In this document: positions 1 through 12,241 of the stretch, one piece after another
Layout of the letters: the number at the start of each line of letters is the position of its first letter
How positions within the stretch are numbered: the first letter of the stretch is position 1
From: Prunella strophiata
Taxonomy: Eukaryota > Chordata > Aves > Passeriformes > Prunellidae
Direction: 5' to 3'
NCBI GenBank assembly: GCA_036583965.1
Contig: JAZBQD010000034.1
Coordinates: 3,893,889-3,957,888 of the forward strand
Length of the DNA: 64,000 bases
Translations under genes and position numbers: made by a program
Notes under the pieces: model-generated
Databases searched by the model: none
The model's input: the letters and a program-made list of their open reading frames with translations, nothing else
What the model was told of the DNA's origin: nothing

Positions 1-2423
1 CTGGCACCCTTTGGCTCCATGGAGGCTGTTCCAGGCAAGGCCAAGCAGCAGCAGTGCTGCTGCCAGGTAATTATTTGGAGCACAGTGACCTGGAACTGCT
101 GTCCTGAGTGCTCCACAGCGATTCTCTCACCACAGAATTCACCACTCTCCTCCACCACACTCCTCAGCCATCTCAGGGGCTCATGGAGAGGTTCTACCAT
201 CACTTTTTCTCCTTCTGGACATGGGAGGAATGACAGGAGAAGAGTGATGGTGTCTCACCAGTGAGTCCATCTGGTCCCTCCACGAGTTGTGCTTATCTGG
301 AAAATGCAACAAGCCACAGATTCTCTTCTTCCATGTGCAGAAAGAAACAGTTCCAGAAATTCTGTCCCTACCTGCAGTGACAGTTCCCAGATTCCCTCAG
401 GGCTTTGTGCACTTGGCTGTTCCTGCTTCCAGAGGTGATTTCTTTAATTTTTCTGTTCTGGGCTCTAACAGTTGAGGTCCATCAGGAAAGCTTTGGCTGT
501 GGAGAGCAGCTCCTGGGGCTGTGTGTGCCCTGAGCCTGTGAGCTGGAAATCTCACGGACTGGGCTGAAGATGTAGCATCCTCTCAGAGTGAAGGATAGCC
601 CTGACACTGCTTCCCTCTGGGAAGGTGCTCTGGCCTGCCACAGAAGGAATCCCATCCTTCAGACTCTGATTACATTCCGAGGACAGCAGGCGGAAACTGA
701 GGCTGCCAATTTTCCTTCCTGGGCTCAGGTCAGTTGGGAATGGATCACTGGGCACTTGCTAAATGAGAGAAACTGCAAAGAGTTAATCTTTATCAGAAAA
801 GCATAAGCACACTTAAGCACACATAATGGCCACATTATTTCCATTAAATTCCCTCCTCCCATCTATAACCTTGGTCACATAATCAGGAATGAAAATCATT
901 ATCTATTTCATTCACATCTGTTAGTAATTTTTTTGAAACCTCCTTTTAATCTGATTAGAACAGTCTCCTCTAAACCAAACAAATTCTAAACTCAAGGCTA
1001 AAATATCAGGTTAGCTTAGTAATCCACGTAATATTTTCATTTTCTCTTCCTAATTGAATTTGTACATTGATCCACGTTACTGTTCTCCTGGCCATTGTTA
1101 CCAGCTGTTTCAGAGTGCCAGAGGTGTGTGATGCTCTGGGAACACCCTGACAGCACGCTGCTTTTCCAGCTCATGCATCCCTGTCCCTGCCCAGGCTGTC
1201 ACCCTGGTTCTGCCACCCCTAAGATCTCATGAGGATCCTTCTCTGCACCTCCCTGGGAACGTTGTCTGAGATGAGCTCTTGAGGTGAGCCCGGCTGAGGG
1301 CTGGGAAGGGACACCCCATCCCTGGCAGTGCCCAAGGCCAGGCTGGACGGGGCTTGGGCCACCCTGGGACAGTGGCAGGAGTGGGACAGGATGGGCTTTA
1401 ATGCCCTTCCAACCAAACCATCCCGGGGTTCTCTGATGCTAGCTTCGAGGGGACGCCCTGCCTGGCAGTGCAGGACAGGTGGAAAGAGAAGGCAATTGAG
1501 GGCATTTGTGCCTCTCCTCCTGAGTGTGCCCATCAGTGTGCAGGGCCCCAGGCTCAGCAGGACACTGAGAGGAGGAGCAGGGCACAGGGAATGTGCATCC
1601 ATCCCCTCTGCAGGGCTGAGCTTTCCTGTTTGCTGGGTCGGTTTTTTAGGGAGGTCTCTCAATAAATACAGCCACCAGTCCCTCGGGGCTGCTCCTGATC
1701 CCCCGGCAGGGCCAGGCCTGGCCCGGGCTGAGCACACGGGCTGAGCACAGGGACCCAGGCTGAGCACACGGGGCCAGGGCACGGGCAGAAATCACCGGCG
1801 AATTTTCACTTTCGTTCTGCTGAGGGGAACACATGCTCCCAGGCAGTTCCACTTTGTGGAAATCCCTTAGTAAAGCAGCTCAAAGGCTCGGTGGGAGCTG
1901 ATGCAGCAGTTGGGAGGGGCAGGCAGAAAGCCCCGAGCCCCCACTGTCCCCATCCAGGAGCTGCCATGGAATTCGCTCTCATCCAGCCTCCAATTTTCCT
2001 GCCTCCTATCTCAGCCCTTCGGGGGCTACAGGCATAGCAGAGTTTTGGCAAGGAGACCACGCTGTAAAGCTTTTATTTGCCTTTTGCAGTTGTTTCAGGA
2101 CCTGTTCCTTGTTAAGCAGTAATGGAAGAAGTCAAACACTGACCTTTCGTGTAAGCACAAAAGAGCCTTTTGGGGCACATGTAACAACCTCTGAGGACTC
2201 CTGTAGTTCTTCACAAGTCTCAATAAAAGTTACTGTTCATAATCCACTTTTTCCTTCCTCTCTGATGATGACTGAGTAATTTTAAATTAGTATTTATGGG
2301 TTTCTTAGTAAATATTTTCTCAGTCCCGTCCATTCATTGGGGAGTATCCTGCTGACACTGCTCATTTAAGGTGCAGGTGTCCCTGCCTGTGGCAGGAGAT
2401 TGGATCAAAATGATCTTTACTGG
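1..2423. other. Upstream intergenic DNA, no gene recognised
   Basis: No exon-like open frame with recognisable protein similarity is visible on either strand. The stretch is ordinary mixed-composition bird intergenic DNA. A small perfect inverted repeat of GCAGCAGCA arms with a 1-base loop sits at 45-63. One CR1-like fragment is listed separately. Nothing else could be named. Confidence 0.6.
1316..1437 (+). mobile_element. CR1-type LINE 3' fragment
   Basis: The segment has the phrases shared by the other CR1 copies in this window: CCCTGGCAGTGCCCAAGGCC, then a CCTTCCAACCAAACCAT block, then a degenerate ATTCT-type terminus. Sense orientation is +, because the TTCCAACC block and terminal motif lie at the right end. 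It is 5' truncated, as most avian CR1 copies are. Assignment is by recognition of the consensus tail, without an alignment. Confidence 0.7.
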
Positions 2424-4045
2424 CCCTCCCAGCCCAAACCAGACTGGGATTCCCTGACTCTCCCAGCCCAAACCAGTCTGGGATTCCCTGACTCTCCCAG
2501 CCCAAACCAGACTGGGATTCCCTGACTCTCCCAGCCCAACCCTGACTCTCCCAGCCCAAACCAGACTGGGATTCCCTGACTCTCCCAGCCCAAACCAGAC
2601 TGGGATTCCCTGACTCTCCCAGCCCAAACCAGGCTGGGATTCCCTGACTCTCCCAGCCCAAACCAGTCTGGGATTCCCTGACTCTCCCAGCCCAAACCAG
2701 ACTGGGATTCCCTGACTCTCCCAGCCCAAACCAGTCTGGGATTCCCTGACTCTCCCAGCCCAAACCAGACTGGGATTCCCTGACTCTCCCAGCCCAAACC
2801 AGACTGGGATTCCCTGACTCTCCCAGCCCAAACCAGACTGGGATTCCCTGACTCTCCCAGCCCAAACCAGACTGGGATTCCCTGACTCTCCCAGCCCAAA
2901 CCAGACTGGGATTCCCTGACTCTCCCAGCCCAAACCAGTCTGGGATTCCCTGACTCTCCCAGCCCAAACCAGACTGGGATTCCCTGACTCTCCCAGCCCA
3001 AACCAGACTGGGATTCCCTGACTCTCCCAGCCCAAACCAGACTGGGATTCCCTGACTCTCCCAGCCCAAACCAGACTGGGATTCCCTGACTCTCCCAGCC
3101 CAAACCAGACTGGGATTCCCTGACTCTCCCAGCCCAAACCAGACTGGGATTCCCTGACTCTCCCAGCCCAAACCAGACTGGGATTCCCTGACTCTCCCAG
3201 CCCAAACCAGACTGGGATTCCCTGACTCTCCCAGCCCAAACCAGACTGGGATTCCCTGACTCTCCCAGCCCAAACCAGTCTGGGATTCCCTGACTCTCCC
3301 AGCCCAAACCAGTCTGGGATTCCCTGACTCTCCCAGCCCAAACCAGACTGGGATTCCCTGACTCTCCCAGCCCAAACCAGACTGGGATTCCCTGACTCTC
3401 CCAGCCCAAACCAGACTGGGATTCCCTGACTCTCCCAGCCCAAACCAGACTGGGATTCCCTGACTCTCCCAGCCCAAACCAGACTGGGATTCCCTGACTC
3501 TCCCAGCCCAAACCAGTCTGGGATTCCCTGACTCTCCCAGCCCAAACCAGACTGGGATTCCCTGACTCTCCCAGCCCAAACCAGACTGGGATTCCCTGAC
3601 TCTCCCAGCCCAAACCAGACTGGGATTCCCTGACTCTCCCAGCCCAAACCAGTCTGGGATTCCCTGACTCTCCCAGCCCAAACCAGACTGGGATTCCCTG
3701 ACTCTCCCAGCCCAAACCAGACTGGGATTCCCTGACTCTCCCAGCCCAAACCAGTCTGGGATTCCCTGACTCTCCCAGCCCAAACCAGACTGGGATTCCC
3801 TGACTCTCCCAGCCCAAACCAGGCTGGGATTCCCTGACTCTCCCAGCCCAAACCAGACTGGGATTCCCTGACTCTCCCAGCCCAAACCAGACTGGGATTC
3901 CCTGACTCTCCCAGCCCAAACCAGACTGGGATTCCCTGACTCTCCCAGCCCAAACCAGACTGGGATTCCCTGACTCTCCCAGCCCAAACCAGACTGGGAT
4001 TCCCTGACTCTCCCAGCCCAAACCAGACTGGGATTCCCTGACTCC
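2424..4045. repeat. 34-bp minisatellite, about 47 copies
   Basis: The 34-bp unit reads ACTGGGATTCCCTGACTCTC followed by CCAGCCCAAACCAG. It repeats head-to-tail for about 1.62 kb with very little divergence. The main variation is one position, A, T or G, in front of CTGGG. One shortened copy lies near 2535-2550. Because 34 is not a multiple of 3 and the unit has no stop on the minus strand in any frame, all three minus frames stay open for about 580-620 codons with a 34-residue period. This is a mathematical by-product of the repeat, not evidence of coding. Confidence 0.97.
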
Positions 4046-4905
4046 CCGAGGAGGCTGTGCCCGTGGAGCTGCTGGCTGTGCCCGTGGAGGCAGGTCCATG
4101 GCAGGGATGCTGACACACCACAAGCCCCCGTGTGATGGCAGACCCTCTCCTGCAGACAGATGATGCAGCAAGGCTCAGTACTGCACTGCTCACAGCACCC
4201 AGGGAGCTTCAGCTCCTGAGAGACGTGAGAAACTTTTGTAATAATTCCCAGCGAGTGCTGAGCCTCGAGTTCCCTTCATCTCTGCTAAACCCTATAAATC
4301 ATCCCACCTGCAGGACTTCTGCCATCAGGCAGCCCCTTGGGCTGTGACAGCAGGGGTGTGGCTGGCTCCTACCTGCAAATTAACGACGAGTTCCACACCA
4401 TACCTGAAAAACCAGAGAAGACTTGTTTCACAGGAGAAACAGTGTTTTTTTAGGAAGTTTTGCATTGATACAGGAGAGTCCAAACCTGCAGCTTCGTTAG
4501 TGCCTCTAAGCCAATTAACCCTGCTCGTGTTCTCTTGGGGAGAAGTTTGCAAACTGAGGAGTTTAAATCCTGCCAGCGAGTCTGAGCTTGGGTAAAAGCC
4601 CTGGCTCCTCCTCGCTGCTGCAGCTGAGGGTTTCTGTCTGCAGGGTGAGTCAGGCTCTTGCTCCTCTCAGCAGGAATCTCTGATTTCCTTCTGCTGGCAC
4701 CCACAGCAGAGCTGAGCCTTCATCTCTCTTTGCTGGGGTTTTAATAAAAGGTCAGGCTCGTTCTCTGCTTTCTTGCCCCTTCAGGACAGCTTTCATGACT
4801 GACAAATTGAGCTGCCCAGAGAAACAGAGAGGATCCTTTAAAGGGTCAAAAAGTGGTTAAGATGTGGAAGCAAAAGGTAGGAAGAAATAGATAATTTCAC
4901 AGCTA

Positions 4906-5405
4906 AGTGGAGTCCCACAGAGATCTCTGCCATTCCAAATACCCATAAATGACTTGGAAAAGGAGAGGAGGTGGCAGGAGGTGCCAGGAGGTGACAAAGA
5001 TGTCAGCTGAAAATAAAATATTCAAAGCAGTAAACCCAAAATCTAACTGTAAAGAGCTGCAGAAGTACCTGACCAGTGTCTGGCCTAGAGTGAACAGGTG
5101 ATCAAATGCCAGGCTGAATTGATAATGCACAGGAGATTATGATGCACACAAGGAAAAGCAGGAAAAACAACTGAGTGTGTGCCATGGCAAGCTGTAAATT
5201 AGATATTGCCACTGGAGATATGGAGTTCTTCTGAAACAAACTCCCCTCTGGCTTTCAGAAAAATCAACTGGAATGTTCAGAATGGTGAGGGAAGGGAGAG
5301 AAAAGAGCTTTGTGTGACCATGTCTTGTGTTCTGTAGTGTGCTTCTGGTCCCCCCTCTCAGCAAGTGTATCCTAGAATCAAAAGGTGTAGAAAAGATCAA
5401 GAAAT
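4906..5405 (+). mobile_element. Degenerate LINE reverse-transcriptase remnant (CR1/L3-like)
   Basis: The + strand follows, in broken frames, the order of a non-LTR retrotransposon reverse transcriptase. A stretch near 4940-4960 reads as INDLEK, recalling the INDL that precedes the FADD catalytic box. Near 5105-5150 a stretch resembles the conserved K-W-Q-M-K-F-N-x-D-K-C-x-V-M-H region. Near 5265-5300 there is a KANRMLGM-like stretch. Frameshifts and deletions make it non-functional, and the FADD box itself is not recognisable. The family assignment is from memory of vertebrate CR1/L3 elements and is tentative. Confidence 0.5.
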
Positions 5406-7545
5406 AGGATTAGGGCAAAACAACAGCTTTGGAGAGCTCCCACTCCTGCTGGATTCCGTGGAGCTGGAGCCAGGGATGAGGCTCCTGTCCCTGGGAGCTC
5501 TGTGACACGAGGTGTGATGTGGGACACGTCCCCACTGCTCCCACGTGCTGGGGAGAGCTGACCCCAGCCCCAGCGAGGGCTGCAGGGGAGAGCAGGAGCT
5601 GCAGGGGCTGGCTCCAGGCTGTTTCTGCACAAAAAAGTGGGAGAGGCTCTGCTCCTTGAAATATTTTAAGTGAGGCTGTTTCTGACAGAGCTGCTGCTCA
5701 TTTACACTGAAGTGCTTCAGAGCCACTCACAAGTCTGGGTTTCAGTGCTGTTGGCAATACAGAAACTCTCAGGTGGCAAAATAACCACCTGTTCTGGAGA
5801 GCTTTGTGTTACCAGAATGTTTAGGCTGTCTCTAAACTCATCTTTAAATAAGATAAGACAATATGATTTTCTTTTTATTTGTTTTCTCTTTTCAGCACCA
5901 ATTTCTGTGATGTCAGTCTGATGACAAGCACAATCCCACAGAGGAAATACCTTGGTGAGTCTTCTGGTTTTTTATGAGATCTCCCAACTAAATGACAGAA
6001 AATGCCTGTTTAAAACAGCAGTGCTTTGAAAGTTATATCCATGTAAATACTGGAACAACAAAACACAGGGAGTAAAGAGGATAGAGCTCAAAGGATAAGG
6101 ACAATTAAGCACTTTTTCCATAAGAAATTTCAACATCAAGACCTTGCATCAAATTCATTTCTACTGTATACCCTTCTTGTCTCCAGAAAAAGCATTTCAA
6201 TTTTTTTATGTCCCAGCTCCTTACCTAACTCCCTTTGAATTCTCCCATTTGGGGTATGGGATATTTAGGAAAAGGTTTAAAAATCCTTTCTTCATACAGG
6301 TGCTCATACTGCAAGTCCAAGAATCCTTCCCCTTGGCTCCTGGGATTGCCTCAGGCTCTAATTTAGGACCCATCCAGGGTACTAAACATGGCAGAGTTTG
6401 GAATTATGGGTTCAGTTTGAAGAGGTACTATATCTCTTGCTGTAAAGGCAGATGTTTTAAAAGGCACGTGGCATTTCATAAAACATGCTTTTAGTGGTAA
6501 CTATTTTTGCTTTGTTCATACCTTTACTTACATATTTCACTCCTGAGTCTGAGCTGAAAACTCTGCCAGTGTCACAGCTGAATTTGTTTCATTAGTGAGC
6601 CCAGCTGCACATAACTCTGCTTTATTGCTGACAAGCCCTGGATTTATAGAACGTGGTTTGAAATCACCAGCATGGGGAAGCAGGACTTGCTTTAAAACCA
6701 AATAGGTGTCAGCCTGCTGTGTGGTGCCCTTCTGCAATGGGTCTGCCATGGTGGAGTCACCTGGGAATGCAGTCCCAGAGTCCCTGGGCACACACAGCTG
6801 TGCCCACTCTGGTTCCAGCACTGCCTTGGCACTGCTGTTAAATTGCCTCCTTTGCAGCAGCAGCAGCACCACAGCATTCCAAAACAAACAAAGGCACTCC
6901 CAACACTGCTGGTCATCATTTCTGCTTGCCTGGCTCCTTGCAGGTGGCAATTCATGGAACTGGTGAGCCAGGCCAGGCCTTCACTGGTTCACCTGTCCAG
7001 GTAACTTGTCCTGTCCCCAAGGACAGCTGAGCCACGGTGACCCTGGGAGCTGCCCTCAGGTCTCTGTGACACAGGGATCCCTACAAGCCCCTGCCCGTGG
7101 AGGGGCTGCCTTGGCAATGCCACAGAGCCCAGACTCCACTCCAACCTGGGTGCCACTGGCTACTGATTTCAGCAGGCATTGTGCTGCAGGAAAAAATACA
7201 GCTGCAATCAAAGGTGGTTCTCTTCTTGCAGGCATCCTGTAATTAGCTCAAGTTTTCTTTTTTTCATAGAGAGGTCTTGATGCATAAACCAAAGGTTTCC
7301 TCTTCCTTGCATGTTGCTGCCAGATGTTTCTGCAAAGCTTCAGAACAACAAAGTTGTTTGTGTGTACTTGCACATGACTTCACCCCATGCCTGTCACAAA
7401 GTGCTCCTCCTCCTCCTCCTCATCAATTAACCCAATTAATTCCTCTCCCATTCTCCCCTCCATTTCTGACCACTGCACTTCACTGTCTGTCTGTCCCATC
7501 ACCTTGGAGTTTTAGCCCTTTGTCACAGATTCCCACAGGAATGGG

Positions 7546-7592
7546 CTGAGCTTCAAGGTCCCTTCCAACCCAGGCCATTCCATGATCCTTCA
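7546..7592 (+). mobile_element. Short CR1-type 3' terminus
   Basis: The phrase AAGGTCCCTTCCAACCCAGG followed by CCATTCCATGATCCTT is the typical CR1 3' end in sense orientation. Only the last few dozen bases can be supported. Confidence 0.65.
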
Positions 7593-9488
7593 GGGGAAGG
7601 AACAAAGGGATTCAGGATGAAGCAGATCAATACATGAAAAGAGGAAGGAGCTGGGAAGGAGAATGTCACAGAAGGAGAACTACAGAGTGGTTCATGCAGA
7701 AGTGAAGGACATGGTGGGAAATCAAAGCACAAAACAGACCACAACAGACAAGGGCTACCCTGGGAAATACAGGAAAAAACATGGTAAAAATAGGAAAAAT
7801 ACCAGGAGTCATTAATGCGAGGAGGAGTTAGGAGGGCATGGCCCAGCCCCTCTGTGCCTCAGCCTGTGTCTGACCACAGCTAATGGCAAAAGCACACTTG
7901 GAGTGAGCTCAGAGGCAGGAGCCTCCCCTGACAAGCACTGGAGGATGCTGTGATGTCCTGTGGTAAAGCAGCAGCTCCTGAGCCGTGGGAGCCACAGCTG
8001 GAGAACATCCTTATCCCATTCTGGCTTCCCTGCAGAGCTATTGACAGGCTGCAGGCACTGGCTGGGGGACTTTGATGTATGCTCAAGAATTAAACAGAAT
8101 TACTCTCAAGCTGATAGGAAACAAAATGCAGCTCCTTACAAGGCAACCAAGATCTTAAAAGATTTGGGCTTGGGAAGAGCCTTAGACACTGGGCATGTCA
8201 CTGCCCTTTTGGGAGAGAGCAGATTGCAGAGGGAGGAGCAGTATGAAACTATAAATCTCTGCCTTACATGAGCTGTCTGGGGCACAGCTACACAACTGGC
8301 ATGTCACAGGAAAAGGCAACACAGCCCTTACTTTTGGAAGTTCTTCCAAGTAGGCTTAAGGAGTTTAGGAGCTGTTATGTGTGGAGTCCCTACAGCCTTC
8401 ATTCCATAAGTGCAAACTCTGATCTCTCCCCGTGTGACTCCACACCGAGGTGCTTCCTGTGGCCCACGTTCTGCACGCTCCCCTGTGTCAGATGTGACAG
8501 CATCTGCTTATCTCCAGGTGCCCCCATTGTCCAGGCTGACCCCAGGCAGATTTATGTCAGCATCTGGCAGCCACAGGAGTTCCCTTCAGATGTTCTTTCT
8601 GACCTTTGGAACGCTCCACACAAAGCTCAAAGTGGCTTCTGCTTCCATGAATTGCCTGATCTCCTCAATGAGAGCCATAATTATGTTTTAATGATTTAAT
8701 AATATTCTCCACTTCTATATTTTAAAGTCTATATTTAGTGTTTGTTAAGGTCAAGGCTCATTATCTCTGCAGTATTATTACATTGTGGCGTAGGAATGTG
8801 CAGCCATTTATAGATTTTTGAAATCTGTAGTATGACAATTGACACCTCTTTCCCTGCAGCTCCCCAAAATTCCTGGGGCTCTGGGCTCCCACCAGACCTG
8901 CACTTACTTTAAAAAAGTAATCACAAGTTTTTAAAAGCCTAACTTACTCCATGCATTTGTATAAACTAGCAAAGATGAGTTGTATTTAACTCTGACCATC
9001 CTCACATCACACATTGGGAGTTGTTCTGTATTGGATACACGTTAATGTGGTAAAGCAGCCAGAGCACACAGCTCATCAGCGTTTACATTACATTTATTTT
9101 GACAGTGTAGGAGTGTCCCAGGGAACACGTCTGTCTGAAGGAGGGCGAGGGGAGGTGGTTTGGGGGTGGTTCAGCCCCAGAGGGCTGTGTGAGGGTTTGT
9201 GCAGCTCCGGGGGAGCCTCGGGCACAGGCAGCATCCCCCGGTCACTGCCCCCGCCCGAGAGCACCTGGGCAAGGGCGAGTCGGTGAGGTTCTTTCCCCAG
9301 TTCTATAGAGAGAGGCAGAAAACCTCTGACACTTTTTACCTGCTCCGTTCAATAGAAGACCTTTGGAAGGGAGCAGATCTCGGGGGCAGAATCCGGCGCG
9401 GCTGCAGCGCCGGGCGGAGCTGCGGGGACACAGCGGGAGTGTCACCAAAAGGGCTGGCACCGAGCATGCTGCAGCCAGCACCGAGGGG

Positions 9489-9906
9489 ACAGCCCTGGGA
9501 CAGCCCTGGGACAGCCCTGGGACAGCCCTGGGACAGCCCTGGGACAGCCCTGGGACAGCCCTGGGACAGCCCTGGGACAGCCCTGGGACAGCCCTGGGAC
9601 AGCCCTGGGACAGCCCTGGGACAGCCCTGGGACAGCCCTGGGACAGCCCTGGGACAGCCCTGGGACAGCCCTGGGACAGCCCTGGGACAGCCCTGGGACA
9701 GCCCTGGGACAGCCCTGGGACAGCCCTGGGACAGCCCTGGGACAGCCCTGGGACAGCCCTGGGACAGCCCTGGGACAGCCCTGGGACAGCCCTGGGACAG
9801 CCCTGGGACAGCCCTGGGACAGCCCTGGGACAGCCCTGGGACAGCCCTGGGACAGCCCTGGGACAGCCCTGGGACAGCCCTGGGACAGCCCTGGGACAGC
9901 CCTGGG
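9489..9906. repeat. Exact 11-bp satellite, 38 copies
   Basis: The unit ACAGCCCTGGG repeats from 9489 to 9906. That is 418 bases, exactly 38 units, with no visible substitution and unbroken phase to the last copy. Such homogeneity implies very recent expansion or ongoing conversion, or possibly assembly smoothing. The unit lacks stops in several frames, so long open frames appear on both strands (for example a GQPWDSPGTAL repeat); these are artefacts. A diverged 5-unit array of the same 11-bp pattern lies in intron 2 at 16290-16348. Confidence 0.97.
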
Positions 9907-9948
9907 GACAGAGGGACACACAGCGCCTGCCCCGCTGCCCGGCTGGGG

Positions 9949-10137
9949 GGGTCACAGAATCACGGCACGGCTCGGGATGGAAAGGACTAAAAGTCACCTC
10001 GTGCCACCCCTGCCATGGGGTGACACCTTCCACTGTGCCAGGCTGCTCCAGCCTGGCCTTGGGCACTGCCAGGGATCCAGGGGCAGCCACAGCTGCTCTG
10101 GGCACCCTGTGCCAGCCCCTGCCCACCCTGCCAGGCT
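9949..10137 (-). mobile_element. CR1-type LINE 3' fragment, reverse orientation
   Basis: The segment begins with GTCACAGAATCACGG, the reverse complement of the CR1 terminus. It continues through the phrases CACCTTCCACTGTGCCAGGC and CTTGGGCACTGCCAGGGATC, which recur in other minus-oriented copies at 31450, 46587 and 62008. It directly follows the 11-bp array. Confidence 0.85.
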
Positions 10138-10911
10138 ACAGCAAAATTCTGTATAATAATCTAAAATCGGGTTCTTTTGGATCAAAGATGATATTAAGAT
10201 AAAGAATTGCTCATTAGAGAAGGAGTGTCCACTCCATTCCTGCACAAACCCAGCTGTAATTAAGCATCTGAACGGGTGTTTATAAACAGATGTTCTCTTC
10301 TAAATGTCTTAGAAATAAACAGCTTTGTTATTCCAGTTTCCCCAGACTACAGAAGGAGCCACAGCTCTCCTCCAGGCTGATGTTCTCCCACATGTACCCT
10401 AATATTTGAGTTCCCCAAATTACAGGGATAAGAGGGGTGCCCGAATGCAGGACAGTTTCTGCAGCAGAACATTCACAGAGCAGTAGTGTAAATTTCCCAG
10501 GTTTCCTGCTTTGAGAGACGTCATTGCCTTTATTGAACAGCCAGGACCTCTGCAACAGCCCTGCACTGGTGGCAGAGGTTTCACACTCTGTGAACACTCT
10601 GACTTCTGCTATTCCAGTTCCCTCGCATGGGAAGAAGCGTTTCCTGAGAGCTGTAAATTCATTGCATCATTCAAAACGCACCACAAGACAGTTTTGAGGG
10701 CTGCTTTAAACACATCTTTCAAAAATGGGGAAGAGCTACAATTTTTAGAACCATTTTTCATAACTTGTGGGGGGAAAATAATGTTAATGTAATGTTGTAT
10801 GCATGTGTTTTGCATTTTAAAAGTAAAACAACAGCTTCCAAAAGTCAATGTGGCCTGAAAAAAACTTATAACTTAAAAAAACAAGAGAGCATATAATTGT
10901 GCTGTAAAATC
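10138..10911. other. Intergenic DNA, nothing recognised
   Basis: The sequence is AT-richer than its flanks. I see no repeat family, exon or RNA gene here. Confidence 0.5.
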
Positions 10912-11370
10912 TCAATCTTGTCCAAGCCTCTGCCAAGGCAGGGTCACCTGGAGGTGACACAGGAACGTGTCCAGGTGGGTTTGGGATGTCTTCAGAGAGG
11001 GAAACTCCAGCCCCTCCCTGGGCAGCTGTTCCAGTGCCTGCCACCCTCCATGGAAGGAAGTTCTTCTTTGTGTTGGGGTGGAACTCGTTGTGTTTGAGTT
11101 TATTGCTCCTTGTCCTGTCACTGGCACCATCCTCTGCCAGCCCTTGGAGATGTTTGTATGGATTGATGGGATCCCCTCCCAGTCTTCTCCCGACTAACCC
11201 AGCCCAGCTCCCACAGTCCCTCCTCCATCAGAAAGATGCTCCAGACCCCTCAACATCTTTGTGGCCTCCACTGGACCCTCTCCAGTAGATCTGTGTCTCG
11301 CCCATAGAGCAGAGCCCAGAGATGGACATGGGCTCCAGCTGTGCCTCGCCAGGGCTGAGCGGGAGCATCT
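10912..11370 (-). mobile_element. CR1-type LINE fragment, reverse orientation
   Basis: It contains the phrases CTGCCAAGGCAGGGTCACCT, GGAACGTGTCCAGGTGGGTT and CCACCCTCCATGGAAGGAAG, which also occur in the copy at 50688. It extends further into the element than most copies here, through a segment on rescuing funds of the same family such as CATCTTTGTGGCCTCCACTG. The outermost 3' terminus is missing at the left. It ends where the next array begins, so the promoter is separated from this element only by that array. Confidence 0.8.
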
Positions 11371-11890
11371 CCCTGCTCTGCCCTGTCAGCCCTGTCCACT
11401 CTGCCCTGCCCTGTCCACTCTGCCCTGTCAGCCCTGTCCAACCCCACTCTGCCCAGCTCTGCTCTGCCCTGTCCACTCTGCCCAGCTCTGCTCTGCCCTG
11501 TCCACTCTGCCCAGCTCTGCCCTGTCCACTCTGCCCAACTCTGCTCTGCTCTGCCCTGTCCAGCTCTGCTCTGCCCTGTCCACTCTGCCCAGCTCTGCTC
11601 TGCCCTGCCCTGTCCACTCTGCCCAGCTCTGCCCTGTCCACTCTGCCCAACTCTGCTCTGCTCTGCCCTGTCCAGCCCCGCTCTGCCCGCTCTCCCGAGC
11701 TCTGCCCTGTCCAGCCCCGCTCTGCCCGCTCTCCCGAGCTCTGCCCTGTCCAGCTCTGCTCTGCCCTGTCCAGCCCCGCTCTGCCCGCTCTCCCGAGCTC
11801 TGCCCTGTCCAGCTCTGCTCTGCCCTGTCCAGCCCCGCTCTGCCCGCTCTGCCGAGCTCTGCCCTGTCCAGCCCGGCTCTGCCCCGCTCT
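11371..11890. repeat. CTCTGCCCTGTCCA-type irregular minisatellite upstream of the NR3C1 promoter
   Basis: Roughly 520 bases consist of permutations of CTCTGCCCTGTCCA, CTCTGCCCAG and CTCTGCTCTGCC. Towards the right the units change to CCCCGCTCTGCCCGCTCTCC, so the array becomes CpG-richer as it merges with the CpG island. On the minus strand it is purine-rich and gives long open frames with GRAELDRAE-like repeats, which I treat as artefacts. Confidence 0.93.
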
Positions 11891-12187
11891 GCCCGCTCCG
11901 CTGTGCCCGCTCGGGCCCGGCCCGGCTGCACTTTCCCGTCTCGACCAACAGGTCGCACCGTTCGCCCTCGGCTGGGGCTGCCCCCGGAGCCGGGCTGGGC
12001 GGCGGGGCCGGGGCCGGGCTGGGCACGGCCGAGCCGAGCGGAGCCGAGCGGAGCCGGGGCGCGGAGCAGCTCCGGCCGCGGCCGCCCCTGGCCGAGCCGG
12101 CTGTCTCCACTCCCTCTCCACGTCGGGGAGGCGGAGGGAGGGAGGGAGAGAGGGAGGGGAAGGGGAGGAGGCGGCCGCCGCCGTCCT

Positions 12188-12195
12188 CCATTTTG
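12188..12195 (+). promoter_or_regulatory. YY1-like site
   Basis: The octamer CCATTTTG lies in the context GTCCTCCATTTTGTGGCG. YY1 recognises CCAT-core sites of this kind, and YY1 sites are described in mammalian GR proximal promoters. Motif match only. Confidence 0.45.
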
Positions 12196-12241
12196 TGGCG
12201 GGGGCAGAACCGCCGAGCGCGGCGCTGCCCGGCGGAGGGAC

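Larger units (their letters stand above)
4046..9488. other. Intergenic DNA between two minisatellites
   Basis: No protein-coding exon is recognised. The region contains the degraded LINE remnant at 4906-5405 and a short CR1 terminus near 7546, both listed separately. The remaining short open frames have no codon structure, domain or splice context that I can support. Confidence 0.55.

Noticed and set aside
2424..4045. CRISPR-like regular array
   Set aside because: Units are directly adjacent with no unique spacers, and the genome is a vertebrate.
2334..4193. Minus-strand open frames of about 584-619 codons with WESQGIPVWFGLGES-type repeats
   Set aside because: All three minus frames are open at once because the 34-bp unit lacks stops. 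There is no domain, splice context or unique coding sequence.
9199..10202. Open frames on both strands with PWDSPGTALGQ or AVPGLSQGCPR repeats
   Set aside because: Translation of the perfect 11-bp satellite; several frames on both strands are open simultaneously.
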